A stretch of 64,000 nt of DNA from the NCBI GenBank assembly GCA_024195265.1, contig JAJLRJ010000010.1, positions 10,427,154 to 10,491,153 of the forward strand, in the 5' to 3' direction. Position numbers and translations under genes: made by a program. The stretch comes from Dendrophyllia cribrosa (lineage: Eukaryota > Cnidaria > Anthozoa > Scleractinia > Dendrophylliidae). Positions 40,548-53,784 of the stretch are shown here, piece after piece. The notes beneath the pieces were generated by a model. That model saw only the letters and a program-made list of their open reading frames with translations, did not search any database and was not told the origin of the DNA. Within the stretch, counting starts at the first letter, position 1. Each line of letters starts with the position of its first letter.

Positions 40548-43500
40548 GAACTAAAATTTATGGCACAGTGACCGTGGATGATGAATTTAAGCCAGGCATG
40601 GAAAACATAAACAGTGAAAGTGCAAAAGAATTCGAAAATTCCTTCAACAAAAAGAGGTATTTAATTGAATTTCTATGATCATCTAGCTATCTTATGTATG
40701 CTCATTTCCCCATTTATTTTGAATTTCTTTATCACGTTGTTTCAAGTCTTGTCACGTTCATGTTTCAATCTCGTTTTTTTTTTCTAAGACATTATTTTCA
40801 CGGGTATTTTTATTAGTTTTCGCGACATTTCATTTTCGCAATTGCGCTATTGCATCTATATCACTAAGCTACATAGTACAGTGAGTAATTTTACTCACAA
40901 AAATGCAATTAAACACAAACTGGAAGACCTATGTTCAAACACTAGCACTTAAACGTGATTAAACTCTATGATGCTCCGCATCTTAGCTTGATTAGGTCAA
41001 CTTTATTTCTTGTATGATTGTACATTATTTTTTAAATCATGGAGTATATGTATAGTTTTGCTGTCAATATATTATATGTAGGTATTCTGTCACTACTAAT
41101 AAATTCGCTACAGTGTATTTTGAAAACAACTAACAGTTCACGATTGTGCGGCACTTAGTGGTCTTCAAAATAGCGATTTCGTTTAACATTTCAAGGCGGC
41201 TCCCTAGAGTTTTACCAAAAGCATCTGCACCAACTGTCATGAGTTACAAAGATAACCGAATTTACTTGTCTTTCAATTTTTGCTCACGACATTTACCAGT
41301 AAGGATACCAATATATTTATTTTAGTTCCTTTTTTGGTAGAGGCCATTGTCGTGGTTAACAGAGCATCTAAAGAAGAAATGGCAAATATTGTGCAAGAAT
41401 TAACCTTAATTCTTTACTATTTTGATATTCATTTAGAGATTTTTAAAAAAGTTCATTATCTTGCGGAGATGGCTGAGGCCAAATTTGTGGAAGGAAAAAA
41501 AATAGTCGTTCAATTTCGAGCAATTTTTTGCAACTGCTCCCACAGAATATGTGAAAGGTTGTGTTAGTATTTAGAAAACTTCACCAAAGGAAAAGTGAGA
41601 ATATAACACTGACATCGGAATATAAAATGTTAGAAAACCTAGTACATTTTCGTGTAAGCGGGTGCAAAATTACTATTTTTTTCACGATTTCGCTTAACAA
41701 AACGCGAAAATGGGGAGAAGTTAATTTTGATAAAAGTTTCACGCAATATGGATCGAAAATCGTCCACAGCCAAAACATATTTTGTATCATGCCGAGTGGG
41801 TTTCCCGCTATGCTCCCCATTTTTGACATCTCCGTTGGTCTACTACAACTCCCAGTTTTTGAGCGTATTACGTCATAATGCAAACGTCTATTGGCACAAA
41901 GCCTGACACCTTTGAGACAAGCAATAGCTTTCGGTCTAAAAGGCGTCCACCTTATAGAGAGTTAAGTTAGAGACAAACAAATAAAATTCGGTAAATGAAA
42001 TTCGCCTTAGTGAGGTGTCCACTTTACAGGGGTGTCCGCTTTGAGAGAGTTAATTGTTTTATAAAGTGTTATATGTTTTACATCTCCCTTTCAGTTTGAC
42101 AAAGTGAACAGAAATACAGCCAGCTATAAAGGCTCAGGATTTATTAGATACAGGTTAGTGACATGCGCGGTTTGTTTGTTTTTTTTCTTTGAGTTCTGAT
42201 TTGTTGAACGTTTACGTATACTTTTCGTGTTCTTTATTAACAGCAATGGCAGTATAATCGTCTACTTTGTGCTGCACTTTAACGTTCCTGTCACGACAAA
42301 CGAAGGCATTATACATTTGAAAATTGCTCTGAAAAGTGGAACCATTGGTCCCTACAAGATACGAAGTTTAAAAACAGTCGAAGAATTCGAAACTGTTCAC
42401 TCCACCATACCTTCAGCACCAACTACAGCTACGTCTGCTGCACCAGTATCTCCAGGGGAGAGGGTAGATACGGACGCTCCAGGTGAGTGAATGCATGCTG
42501 GTAGTCATACATTCAACTCTCACTAAGACGAACAACTTGTGGACAGAACCGGCTGTCCGTGTCCTAGACAGGTGTCAGTCGTAACCACCTAAATTACGAC
42601 TGAAGACCACTAAAAGCTATCTTTAGGTGTCCGTCTTAGGAGGTGTCAATCTTACAGTGGCTTTTGTTTTGTATGGAAAGAGCTTGACGGTGTTCTAGAC
42701 AATAAAGCTTCGTTTACACTAGCGACTCAAACAAGAGCGCAAGCATCAGCAAATTCCTACCAAATAAAAACAAAAATGTCGCAAGCATAAGCGCAACCAC
42801 AAAACGAAAAGGAACATATTTTATATTTCCACTTCCAACTGCACATAATTGCTTTAGCTTTCTAAGAGACCGTTTTCACGTTGACATAAGTAATGTTATG
42901 ATGGCGCTTACGCCTGCCCAAGTGCTTTCTTTTGATTCGCTAATAAAATCAGGCTTAAGCGATCGCTTGCGATCAATCACAAGAGATGGTCAGAACCATG
43001 ATCTGTTAAAGGCTAGTTACAATATGATCGGCTTGGATCGCCTTATAGTTGAGCTTTCGCCAGCGATGTAGTGATCGTTAGTCATCGTTGGCGACATACT
43101 GTTCAAAACCTCTCATGCGCTCTGATGATCTAACTATCTAATGTATTCTCATTCTTCCGCCATATGCGTTTCTTTATCACGTTGTTTTGAAAACTGTTGT
43201 CAGGTTCCCGTTCCAGTCTCTTGTTTTCTTAAAAACTTTATTTCCAAGAGTATTTTTATTACTATTCGTGACATGTCATTTTAACGATTGCGCTATTACA
43301 GTTATTACATCTATATTAATAAGCTACATAGTAACTCCTTGCTACGGCATGATTTTACAATTGTCATTACTGGAAGAACCATGTTCAAACACTAGCAGTT
43401 AAACATGACTAAACCCTATGATGCTCCTCATCTTAATTTGATTAGGTCAACTTTAACTTCAACTCATGCGCTCTCAACTCTGAGCAACTCTGTCTGACTC

Positions 43501-46500
43501 AGCGTTTTACCCCAGTTGGAAAGAGATTTAACAAAAAGAAATGAGTATTTTAGCGAAGTGTAACCAGTGCACATGAACAAATTCCAATAAGCGATGGCCA
43601 AATTAGCCAATCGTGTGAAGGCGCAGTGGTAAAGTGTTGAGCTTGTGGGACTATCGGTCTGAAGATTAGTGGCGCGAGCACAGTGTCTGTTTATTTGTGT
43701 AGTTTCCTTTGTGAGGACGCTCTGCTTAACAATCTCTTTCCACCCAGGTATATAAATAGTTACCGGCGAAAGATATTTGTTTTTCATAGTTCTGTTTGAC
43801 GGTAACTTCGTGATGGACAAGAATCCCATCCAGAGGATAGCAGCAATACCCATGGTCGCTTTATCCTAAGAATAAGCGGCGGCCTGATGGATAAGCGGCG
43901 GCCTGATGGAGTACTTGACTCTTAAGCCTCCTACCTTATTGGACTAATATCATTGACGACAAACTTTTAACATTGTTTCTATTTATTTTAGATGGACCCC
44001 CGTGGATTATTATTGGTGCTGCCGTTGGTGGAGCAGTGGTGTTGGCTTTCATCATTGGGGTTGTGGTGTGGCGGGTGCGAAAGAAAAGTAAAGGTGTGTA
44101 AAGATTACTCAGAATAATTATTCCCACTCCTCTTTCTCCAATAAAGAAATAAATCAAACTCGTAGTGTTGTTGCACTTGCAGAATATGAGAAGAACCTCT
44201 TCCTTTAGCTTTACGTTTAATAGACTAAACAAATCTGTAATATTGGAGAATTGGACGAACGCCTGACATCGAGGTGGGCTGTGAAATTACGGACCATGTC
44301 ATAACACGTGGTCGTTTTATCGAGTTCGTTAAATTATCGGGATTTCTAGATACAGGAAATAAAGCCATGAATTCTATTTTGGGACCAAAAAACGTCCGCA
44401 ATGATAAGGTACTTGTATCAAACAGGTGTTGCGCTGTATGAGGAAGTGCTATTATTTTTTTAAAAACATGTTTTTATTTGCATTTTAACTACTCCTTACT
44501 GCTCTTTCGAATAGATGCTAACGTTTTTTTCTTTTTTTCTATCTATGTTTCGTCAACGCGCCTATGTGAACTTATAATCGATAATTTAGAAGGTGGAAAC
44601 GAAGCATTGTGAGTATTGCTCTTTTACTTATTTGAACGTGGCTATCCAGGATATTCTCTTAGTTTATACAGTACATCTAATTTAAATGGAAAATGTCATG
44701 GAGATTTTGAAGTTCTTGTGTCAAAACTGCCCAGAATTAGAACTTAAAGTGCCCATAACGATTTTTTTTTTGTTTTCTTTTCTTAATATACACGTCACGA
44801 AATGAACGTCTGCGAAAACTTTCTTTGATTTCATCAAAACGTGAATTTTATATGATTTTTTAAAGCCTTCGAAATTTGCCGCCATTTTGGACCACCATTC
44901 GCATTAGTCTCCTCTCGGTCGGACGGGAGCTGTGACGTAGATTAAGGCACGTGTGTTCGAGACTTATTCCCATCTCACTTGTAAATAATCGGACATTTTT
45001 TTATTCTCGCCAAAAATGCCTGAAAGATGTGTCGCAGCGCGCTGTAACAACATATGTGACCCCAAGAAGAATATTTCTATGCACAAGATTCCTGAAATTA
45101 CGTCACAGACTGATCTCGTGGGCTTATTATGAGCCCATTGCCATTCTTATCTGCGGGTCGACCGCAAAAAAATAGGATTTCGAAGACTTTAAAAAATCAT
45201 AAAAAATTCACGTTTTGCTGAAATCAAAAAAAATTTTCGCAGACGTTCATTACGTGACGTGTAGATTTAGATAAGGAAATTGTAAAAAAATCGTTATGGG
45301 CACTTTAAGAGCGGATGTCTGTAAATATCGACCAGGGGTGGGAATTATAAAAATTTTGAAAAATCCCAAAAAAATTCTGTACACTACCCTAGGTATTCTA
45401 TTAATGAAAATATAAATTTTAGTTTGATCGGATAAATATTTTGGCGATACGGCGGGTGTCAAGTTCGGGCGCTTCACGGCCCTCGCCAGACCGCTTTTTC
45501 GGGACCCGAGACCGGGCTATGAAAAGAGCCCGATTTGAATCTAATTCAAATATCATTCAACCCAGAAAGCTTCTCATCGTACTAAAGGGATTTTAACAGA
45601 CATTTTGATTGGTCATGTGCTTGAATTAATTGCGACTAGATTATTTTACAGATTTTTAAATATTTACAAAATTTTGAGGATTTCACACGAGCAAAATTTT
45701 GTCGAAATTCGAAGGCCTAAAATAACGCCCGGTACCTAGTTTCAAACAGCAAAAGACATACTACATTAAAAAGCAATCTCTAAGCTTTCAAAATATGGTT
45801 TTAAAACTTTGGGCAACACGTGAAATGAATTTTTGGGAACGCGAAATTCAGGGAGCACTTGAGTGAAATTTGACCTTTCTGACTTGACAGTTTGAGGTTC
45901 GGCGCGACACACAAATCAATACTCAAACAAATGTTTCAGCCAAAATACGTTTAATTTAGGCAATTTCAAGTCCCACAGTGATACATACATGCTTCATAGA
46001 CATTAGGTGGAAGTTTTACATCAATTTTCTGCCGAAAAGAACTCATATCCTGGCTTTCAGGTATTTGAACTTCAAGCTCGCTAATGTAAACATGTGCAGT
46101 CAAGTTCTTATCACGACACAGCGAAGTGTTCAAAATCTTTACCAAATATCTATCCTGTCTAGTGTATAATCAGGTCTACATTATGTTTGTTTGTACCTTG
46201 TGTCCTTGTTTGTCTTCATTTCCGCAAAAACTGAGGCAAACTACAGCGAAATCTCCGCGCGCATGATGTGTCACGAGTCTTGTGGAAGTGCTGTTACGTG
46301 AGTCGAGATTGCGTTACATATAAACATGACAAACAGAGGGAGAACGAAAACAGGAAGACCGACAACACGGGCACTCGTCTACAGGAGATTCTTAGGAAAA
46401 AATGAATTCTAGATTTAAAACATGCAAATCACAGTAGAACCCTGATAACTTGAACTCGGTGAACTCAAATTCCCTCGTTTATTCGCGCTGATTCCTTTTT

Positions 46501-49500
46501 TCTTGTGATAGTCTTGATAGGAAAGTTAAATCCACGCCCTTGCTCGAAGCGCTCAGCTCCAACTGCTTTTGCTCCCGTCAAGAGTTCGTGTTACACTCGT
46601 TCTACTATGATAAGTTCGAGGATGCGCAAGAGCAGGCACCTACACGGTTCCGAAATAAAATCCAGATAGGACTTCTTCCTGCGTCCATAGGGTTTATCCT
46701 CCATGTTGAAGTGTGAGCAAATCTCGTGTAGCTGGGTTACTGTCAGCTTACTGGGCTTGTTGGACGAGCTCATCGCACAGAGGTTCCACGTGTCGTAGAC
46801 TATGGGGTGCACTGGTGCGAATTGCATCAGGATGGTGTTGTGCGCATCTGAGAAAGCCTTCTCATCTTCGGCTGCTTGGTTGTTGTCATCCGTTTCTTCG
46901 TCGTCGTCTTCTGGGGCGACAGCGTGGCGAAGTTTGGCGGATGTTCTGGAGAAGAAGCTCTGGATCTGCCCCGCGGCCAGGAACTCATCCGCCTTGAATC
47001 GGTGCTCACCTCTTTCGTTGCGCGTATACCGCATTTCCCGTGAAACTTGTTCGGAGTCAGCTTTATGGCCCGTCTCCACTTGTCCTCCAGGTACTTCCTC
47101 TGGTTGTCCGTAAATCTAGCTGCCTTCTCGGATCCTTTAGGGCCCAGCCTTTCTGTGGTGACTCGACGGCTCCACATTGTTCAGCCTGGACGGCGAGAGT
47201 GGACTGGGTGCTGTCTCCTTCCATAAGCTTCTCTGCATAAAGTAGAACTGCCTGGTCTAGTAATCGATAGTAAGCTGTATTTTCTGTGAGGTTGCAAGCA
47301 GCATAGACCAAACATGATATGGTTCTCGAGGTTCGAGTGCCGCTGGTAGCTCTTTATGCAGCCATCTTCAGGGCAACAGAAAAGGCCACTTTCTTCAGCA
47401 CTCTCTTCATCGGCCTTGTCGTCGCTGCTCTTGGCTCCGGATGCTTTTGATGGTTTCTTTGCCCAGCATGGGACAAAGTCTCCAGGTGACAATTCGAATC
47501 TGCACGACTGACATGGTAGCTTGCTTGGTACTGAAAGGAGAGGTAATTTAACGCAATTTTTGCGAGTTGTCGTTATTTGGATGTTCCACTGCTAAGAAAA
47601 AGACTCAATCTTATTCACAAAACATTCAAATTTTAACGTTTTGAAACAAAACCGTTGCGTTCCCATACAAACCTTTACAAATCGAATCTTTTTAACACAA
47701 TACCGCTCATACAGCTAGGGTCACGTCCCGGTTATCTGATAGTGATAGTGATAGTGAGCTTGGGCTGCCTGTGCTCTGATGTAATGAAACAAGAGTGATA
47801 CTACGCCCGGGAGGTGGGGGTACTCCCGACAATTTAGGAAAGGTGTGTGCCGCCAAGGTTCTCAAACCCTGATCCTATTTTTGGGTAGAAAATCGAGATT
47901 TGATACCCTTTTTAAGGCCGAAAACCAAGAAATGGCACCCTATTTAAGGGAAGACAGATAACTCACAATTGTGTAACTGATAGGTCGTTTTATTTCTTGA
48001 CGAACAATTGACGGGAGCAAAAGCAGTTGGAGTCAGCGCTTCGAGTAAGGGCTTGGTTTAACTTCCTATCAAGACTATCACAAGTAAAAAGGAATCAGCG
48101 CGAATAAACAAAGGAATTTGAGTTTGCCAAGTTCAAGTTATCAGGATTCTACTGCGATTTGCATGTTTTAAATCTAGAATTCATTTTTTCCTAAGAATCT
48201 CCTGTAAACGAGTGCCCGTGTTGTCGGTCTTCCTGCTTTTGGTCTCCCTGTTTGTCATGTTATGTAACGCAATCTCGACTCACGTAACAGCACTTCCACA
48301 GGACTCGTGACACGTTAAGCGCGCGGAGATTTCGCTGTAGTTTACCTCAGTTTTTGCGGAAATGAAGACAAACAAGGACACAAGGTACAAACAAACATAA
48401 TGTAGACCTGATTATATACTAGACAGGATAGATATTTGGTAAAGATTTTGAACACTTCGCTGTGTCGTGATAAGAACTTGACGCACATGTTTACATTAGC
48501 GAGCTTGAAGTTCAAATACCTGAAAGCCAGGATATGAGTTCTTTTCGGCAGAAAATTGATGTAAAATTTCCACCTAATGTCTATGAAGCATGTATGTATC
48601 ACTGTGGGACTTGAAATTGCCTAAATTAAACGTATTTTGGCTGAAACATTTGTTTGAGTATTGATGTGTGTGTCGCGCCGAACCTCAAACTGTCAAGTCA
48701 GAAAGGTCAAATTTCACTCAAGTGCTCCCTGAATTTCGCGTTCCCAAAAATTCATTTCACGTGTTGCCCAAAGTTTTAAAACCATATTTTGAAAGCTTAG
48801 AGATTGCTTTTTAATGTAGTATGTCTTTTGCTGTTTGAAACTAGGTACCGGGCGTTATTTTAGGCCTTCAAATTTCGACAAAATTTTGCTCGTGTGAAAT
48901 CCTCAAAATTTTGTAAATATTTAAAAATCAGTAAAATAATCTAGTCGCAATCAATTCAAGCACATGACCACTCAAAATGTCTGTTAAAATCCCTTTAGTA
49001 CGATAAGAAGCTTTCTGGGTTGAATGATATTTGAATTAGATTCAAATCGGGCTCTTTACATATCCCGGTCTCGGGCCCCGAAAAAGCGGTCTGGCGAGGG
49101 TCGTGAAGCGCCCGAACTTGACACCCGCCGTATCGCCAAAATATTTATCCGATCAAACTAAAATTTATATTTTCATTAATAGAATACCTAGGGTAGTGTA
49201 CAGAATTTTTTTGGGATTTTTCAAAATTTTTATAATTCCCACCCCTGGTCGATATTTACAGACATCCGCTCTTAATACCTTTGCCAGACACGAAATGCTT
49301 ATAGAACAATAAAAGCAAGATATCAAGTGAATTTTTGAAGAGAGAATATATTATGATCAGAGTTTTAAAGAGTTATCCAAGACACAAGACGATAAACTGG
49401 CTAATCTGTTCAAGTTACAATCCAGGACACTATTTTTGGGTTGACACTGATAATATATATATATATATATAGATTGGCTGAGCCTAACAGCGTCGCTCTC

Positions 49501-51735
49501 TGAACAGAAAGCCGATGATAAGCTTAACTAAGGTGAAAAGTCGGAAGCACAAGAATTAAGATTGACGACCGAGCTATTTTTCAATTTTAGCAATTCTCAA
49601 AAACAGTAAGCTTATTACGTGACCATCTGCACAGTAGATTTAGACCGTACAAAAGTTCACAAAACAACTTTTTCTCGGTCTAGAATAACTAGTTTGACTA
49701 ATTTCCGAATAAAATTCACCTGTTTCGTATCAAAAAAAGCCCAAAAAACTGATTTGGAAATCAAAATTGCAAAAAAATACACAAACATATTTGCGTAAGG
49801 CGACGCGAGAGAAGATAGAACTATAAAATCCAAGTCTTGTTTTGTTTACATAAAATCGCTTTTCAACCTATGTACTGAATAAACAAACACATAAAAATGG
49901 ACAACGCAATCTTCTTTCGAAAAATTTTATTCAAATCTCCATAAGTTTATGTTTAAAACTAAAACGCGAAACATTTATAGCGCATCGATGCCGAGCTGTC
50001 TTCGATGAAATTCAAGAAATCAATACAACTGAATTTAAGCTACTCGTTTGATAAACAATTCTCCAAAACTAAGGAGAACACAAAGAAAAAGTCAATCACA
50101 AATTGATATCAACATAAATTCCCATCGAAAAATGTAATTTGTTTTACTTTTAAGTCCGCTTCTTTGGTTCTGAAATCCGTAAAACAAACATCTCCCCGAA
50201 TTGCTCACGCAGTGATAAAAACGTACGAAGTTCCTCGAAGCAAGATATTATCCCTGAAAGCTCGTCTTTTTCCACTAAAAAGGGCCTTCTGAGTATCCCT
50301 TAATTAGTATTCCTGTCTTGAGTAGCAAACCGCGAAAAAATGTTGGGTAATAACGACTTTAATTCTCCGCTAAACACAGCAAAAGATCCTACAACCAAAG
50401 TGTTTACCGAGCTGAAGGCTGTTTAGCCGCTCGAAAAAACAAAGCCTCGCTTTGCTTTCAAAATTGCTAAGATTCCGGATGTTACGCGACGTCATACGCA
50501 CATGTTTTGCGACGTCATACGCGCCCGCGAATTAGCCCTGCCCAACGGACACACATGTACACACCCGCGCCTACGAAACATTCCGCTAGCCATGACCATG
50601 AAAAATGACGTGCATGGGTTCTATGAGTATGGAGCTACGCGGGCGGGCCTTCGGCCCGCGTGAGCTCCGCTATAGATATGTCCTTTAGCTGTTTATGCCG
50701 TTGCGCGTCATTTTGCCGCGTAAAGTATATTATGCTGGTCACGCTTATGTATGTATCCACACAAAACATCATATTGACATTAGATTTATCCTGATGCTTA
50801 TGTTTGTGCTTATGCTTATGTCTGTTTTCACTGGACATAAGCGCTGTAATGCTTTCGCTTATGTTTATGTCGTTAGTGAAAACCAGGTTTTAATGCACGG
50901 ATATTTTTTGTATCTATGTAGTTCCAGAGAAAATGAAATAGAACACAGTGATATAGAACACCACGCTCATGAACAGAGACCTACAAAGGTATGTATAGTG
51001 CCTCACTAATTCATGTTAAGTTTTGAACTTTAAATATATATATTTTTTTATTTTCATGTGCTTAAAACTGCTAATTTGTTGCGTAATATCACAGACGCCG
51101 TATGGAAAATAGAAATTCATTTTACACATTCTAACATGTGTTCTTCTGTCAAGTTAGCACATGTAGAAGGGTTTATTAATAGCTTTTAAACTTTTGTTTC
51201 AGAAAGGTAAATTGTATGTATGGGAGGGGGGAGGGGGGGGGGGGGTGGCAGTATATACAAGGCATATTGGTCATAGGCGCACAGTGGGAGCATCTTATTC
51301 CATTTAACACATGACATGCTAGGGGACGGAAAGCGCACATTTAACACATGCCTCACTTCTGTAGAGAGATGAAATGTCCGCTATAACACCAGAACCAAGC
51401 AATCTCAGAAATAATGCTATTACCGCAACAACGCTTCGATCGGACATTTAACAGCTCAGCTTTTCATTTACTTAAATTAATTAATTCTTTTTTACCAACA
51501 ACAGAAACCTGGAGAGGTGCTTTATGCTGATCTGGGTGATCTGAATCCAAGACAAGTTCCCAAAAAATCCACCCATCCCGAACCCGTCCCTACAATAAAA
51601 AGACCAGCTCCTTATGCTAGGACAGATTACGCTGAAATCACTCATTTTATCAAGGCGGATGACACTGAGCTGGAAGAGGTGTGGCCTCGGAATGGACAGA
51701 GAGGGTCATTAAAAAATATGCAATTGTTTTTTTAG
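40548..51735 (+). CDS. SEA-domain transmembrane receptor with ITIM/ITSM-like tail
   Basis: Exons with GT-AG borders: 40548-40656, 42095-42153, 42244-42482, 43992-44093, 44590-44608 (19 bases), 50922-50988 and 51505-51735 (stop). The first three give a SEA-like domain (YGTVTVDDEFKPGMENIN; YKGSGFIRY + SNGSIIVYFVLHF), a self-cleaving type of extracellular module, followed by a Ser/Thr/Pro linker. The fourth is one transmembrane helix (WIIIGAAVGGAVVLAFIIGV) with a VRKKSK stop-transfer. The tail holds VLYADL, an ITIM-type motif, and TDYAEI, an ITSM-like motif, which in vertebrate immune receptors bind SH2 phosphatases. Phases agree from the second exon on; the first exon ends in a phase that does not fit, so an exon is missing or shifted. 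5' exons not found. The 6.3-kb intron holds two TTAA transposons and R1 copy 3. Confidence 0.65.
43610..43920 (+). mobile_element. tRNA-derived SINE
   Basis: Head GAAGGCGCAGTGGTAAAGTG resembles a Pol III A box, and a degenerate B-box-like stretch follows about 45 bases on. The tail has CCCATCCAG, ATGGTCGCTTTAT and two copies of GATAAGCGGCGGCCTGATGG (the second near 43895). Lies in an intron of the SEA gene. Confidence 0.5.
44748..45304. mobile_element. TTAA-flanked MITE 1
   Basis: Starts AGTGCCCATAACGATTTTTT and ends AAAAAATCGTTATGGGCACT; inverted arms of about 130 bases. TTAA on both sides (44744-44747 and 45305-45308). TTAA duplications are used by piggyBac and Kolobok transposons. Its right TTAA is also the left TTAA of the next element. 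Confidence 0.85.
45309..49271. mobile_element. 3.96-kb TTAA-flanked transposon with 1.27-kb terminal inverted repeats
   Basis: Arms 45309 to about 46580 and about 48010-49271 are near-identical inverted copies. Ends are GAGCGGATGTC / GACATCCGCTC, flanked by TTAA at 45305-45308 and 49272-49275. The centre holds a broken C2H2-type gene on the minus strand. TTAA targets with purine-rich ends suggest Kolobok-like, but no transposase catalytic core is visible. Inserted in an intron of the SEA gene. Confidence 0.8.
46591..47530 (-). pseudogene. C2H2-type transposon-borne protein, multiply frameshifted
   Basis: Fragments in shifting frames. From 47530 down: CQSCRFELSPGDFVPCW, an acidic linker, and CPEDGCIKSYQRHSNLENH, which fits the start of a C2H2 finger. 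Then AYYRLLDQAVLLYAEKLMEG, GWALK, RFTDNQRKYLEDKW, GHKADSEQVSREMRYTRNE, FLAAGQIQSFFSRTSAK and finally HPIVYDTWNLCAMSSSNKPS with LHEICSHFNMEDKPYGRRK, ending at 46591. I recognise this order as a repeated protein family seen in cnidarian and mollusc genomes, of unknown function. At least three frame changes (near 47310, 47140 and 47080) make this copy inactive. Confidence 0.65.
49450..50675 (+). repeat. R1 repeat, copy 3
   Basis: Begins with a TATATATA run and CTAACAGCGTCGC, a word also at both sides of the Penelope-like element, and runs parallel to copy 2 up to the GC-rich hairpin GCGGGCCTTCGGCCCGC (50640-50656). Non-coding. Confidence 0.7.
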
Positions 51736-53784
51736 AAGCCTTTTGGTTGGCTAACTCTCATGTTCCTGGTTTTTTTTTCCTAATTGTTTAAACTACTATA
51801 ATGATAAAATTGTTTATCAGGGATGGGTGAATTTGCTTGAAATATATTTGTAGTATAGTTAAGGTTATATTTTATTACGAACCAAACATGTTTATAAGTA
51901 AGCGGCAAATTTTCCAGTATGTCGCTTTGTACCTTTGATCTTACTTTACAGCTAAAGACGGTTCGAGTTTATCTAGGTATTTTTTAACCATGAGGGTGAT
52001 TGATATTAAATAAATAATAAATAATATACCATTAACTGAATAAAGTAAAAGTAATAATGACGGGTTTATTTTAAACAATACTAATGCAAGTCTGTAAAAT
52101 AAAGAACTGTGTACAGTGTGTGTGGAAACATTAACAAGTTTTTCAACTTTGCTCAGAAATATGTCATAGAATTAGTCCGTAATTCTTGCTTTTGCAAAAG
52201 TTTGCAGAATCGTTATAATTTATTAAAAGGAATACCTCGCAAATGAGAAATGTCAGAAACTTGATCATGATATGCAAATTGTGTCCACCGCGGATACATC
52301 ATTCTTCTTGGGCATTGAAATAAGATTTAGGTGAAGGCAACGCAGTGCTTTAAAGACTGACGCCTTGCCTCCACTTATGTATTTTTATTGATTTTTCTTG
52401 AAAACAAACTTAAGATTTTTTATGACGGTTAGAGCTTCCGTTTACACGTAAACGGACCAAAATGCATACAAAAACGGAGATCCTCGACCTTTTACGTGTC
52501 AACAGTGAAAATGAACGCATTAGGCTGGATGGAAAACGTTTCGACAAAAACTCGTTTTCTAAAACATTTTTTTTAATAAAAGCGACCGAACGTTTATGTG
52601 GGGCAAGATTGTCTCTGCACCCTTTTTCCGGGCATCAAGAAAATCACCACACAGACTTTTTACAATAGTTTTATAAATGTTTATTACGAAAAGGTAAATT
52701 AAGAAAGTTGATGTGTAATATAAAAAGGATAACATGTTCAAACGCTTTACAAGCCTTGTTGTACATCATTAATGTTATAACGTTATACTTTGTGCTTAAC
52801 AACGTGGTTACTATATTTCCTTTGTACTTATCATGGAAATGTTCGTTATAACTGCCTGTTTGTAATTATTGCATCAGTTTTATTTATGCTTTTAATAAAG
52901 TTGTTTTTGCCATTGTTGCTCAGTGTTCTTTTATGACAATAATAATGGTGATGTGATGATGATGATAATGATAAAGATAGTGATGGTGATAATGGTTTCG
53001 ATTACTAGCTCGATTGCACAGATCGTTTACCAAAAGCTAAAAGTATGTATTAACTAATACATATTTAATGCATTTTTTTTCGGTTTACTGATTGAATAGA
53101 CTATCCCTTTTGGTTAATTCAGACAGCTGAGCTAATACTCGATTCAAAATTGGTAAAACTACTTCCAAATTCGTTCAAATGAATGTTACTTGTCTTAAAT
53201 GGTACGTCTTATATCAGACTAAGCTACATTCTATAATGACTACAATGCGACTGAGCAGAAAATATAGTAAAAAGGGTGAAATTCCACATAAGGGTAACAA
53301 ATTGTGCGTTTGTACAAGCAGAGCTAACTTAAATTCAGCTTAATTAAAGAAGGCTAAATAAATTGTTTTCTTAGCAATAGAAACAAAAGGAAAGCTGCCG
53401 TCTTGGTTAAGCATGAGCAATGGTTATTTTTGCAATGTTTTAATCAAAACTGCACTGAGTATTTTTCCCTGAAGATGGGATTGCTCTACAAATATATCAG
53501 CTCATTTATCTAAGGAAGAACAAACCAAATTTTAGCAATTTTTTCAAGACACATGGAAAGAACTTGAAAAAATGGGTTGCAATCCATTTCATCTCTAGCT
53601 ATCCGTAACCAAAGAAAATTAATGCTAAGCTAGTTACTGTGCACTAGTATAGTACTTATTAACAAACCAATCTGTTTCCATTGATACAAACATGCCTTTT
53701 GGCTATTCACAGTGATGCTAAATTTATTTGACAATGTCCCTTTACTACCGCTGAACGCTGAATTCTACATGTTCCCTTTCTAGA
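51736..53784. other. Region between two convergent receptor genes, no gene seen
   Basis: Lies between the stop of the plus-strand SEA gene and the stop of the minus-strand kinase gene, so it should hold both 3' UTRs. Contains a GAT-type microsatellite near 52940-52995 and several AATAAA words (for example 52010, 52100). No exon or transposon end recognised. Confidence 0.5.

Noticed and set aside
43616..43690. A true tRNA gene
   Set aside because: Only the A-box half is tRNA-like; no closed cloverleaf or anticodon arm. The tail repeats point to a SINE.
45978..48602. Two identical ORFs beginning MIHTCFIDIRWKF (45978 plus, 48602 minus) as a gene pair
   Set aside because: They are the same stretch of the two inverted arms of the TTAA transposon; no domain or start context supports coding.
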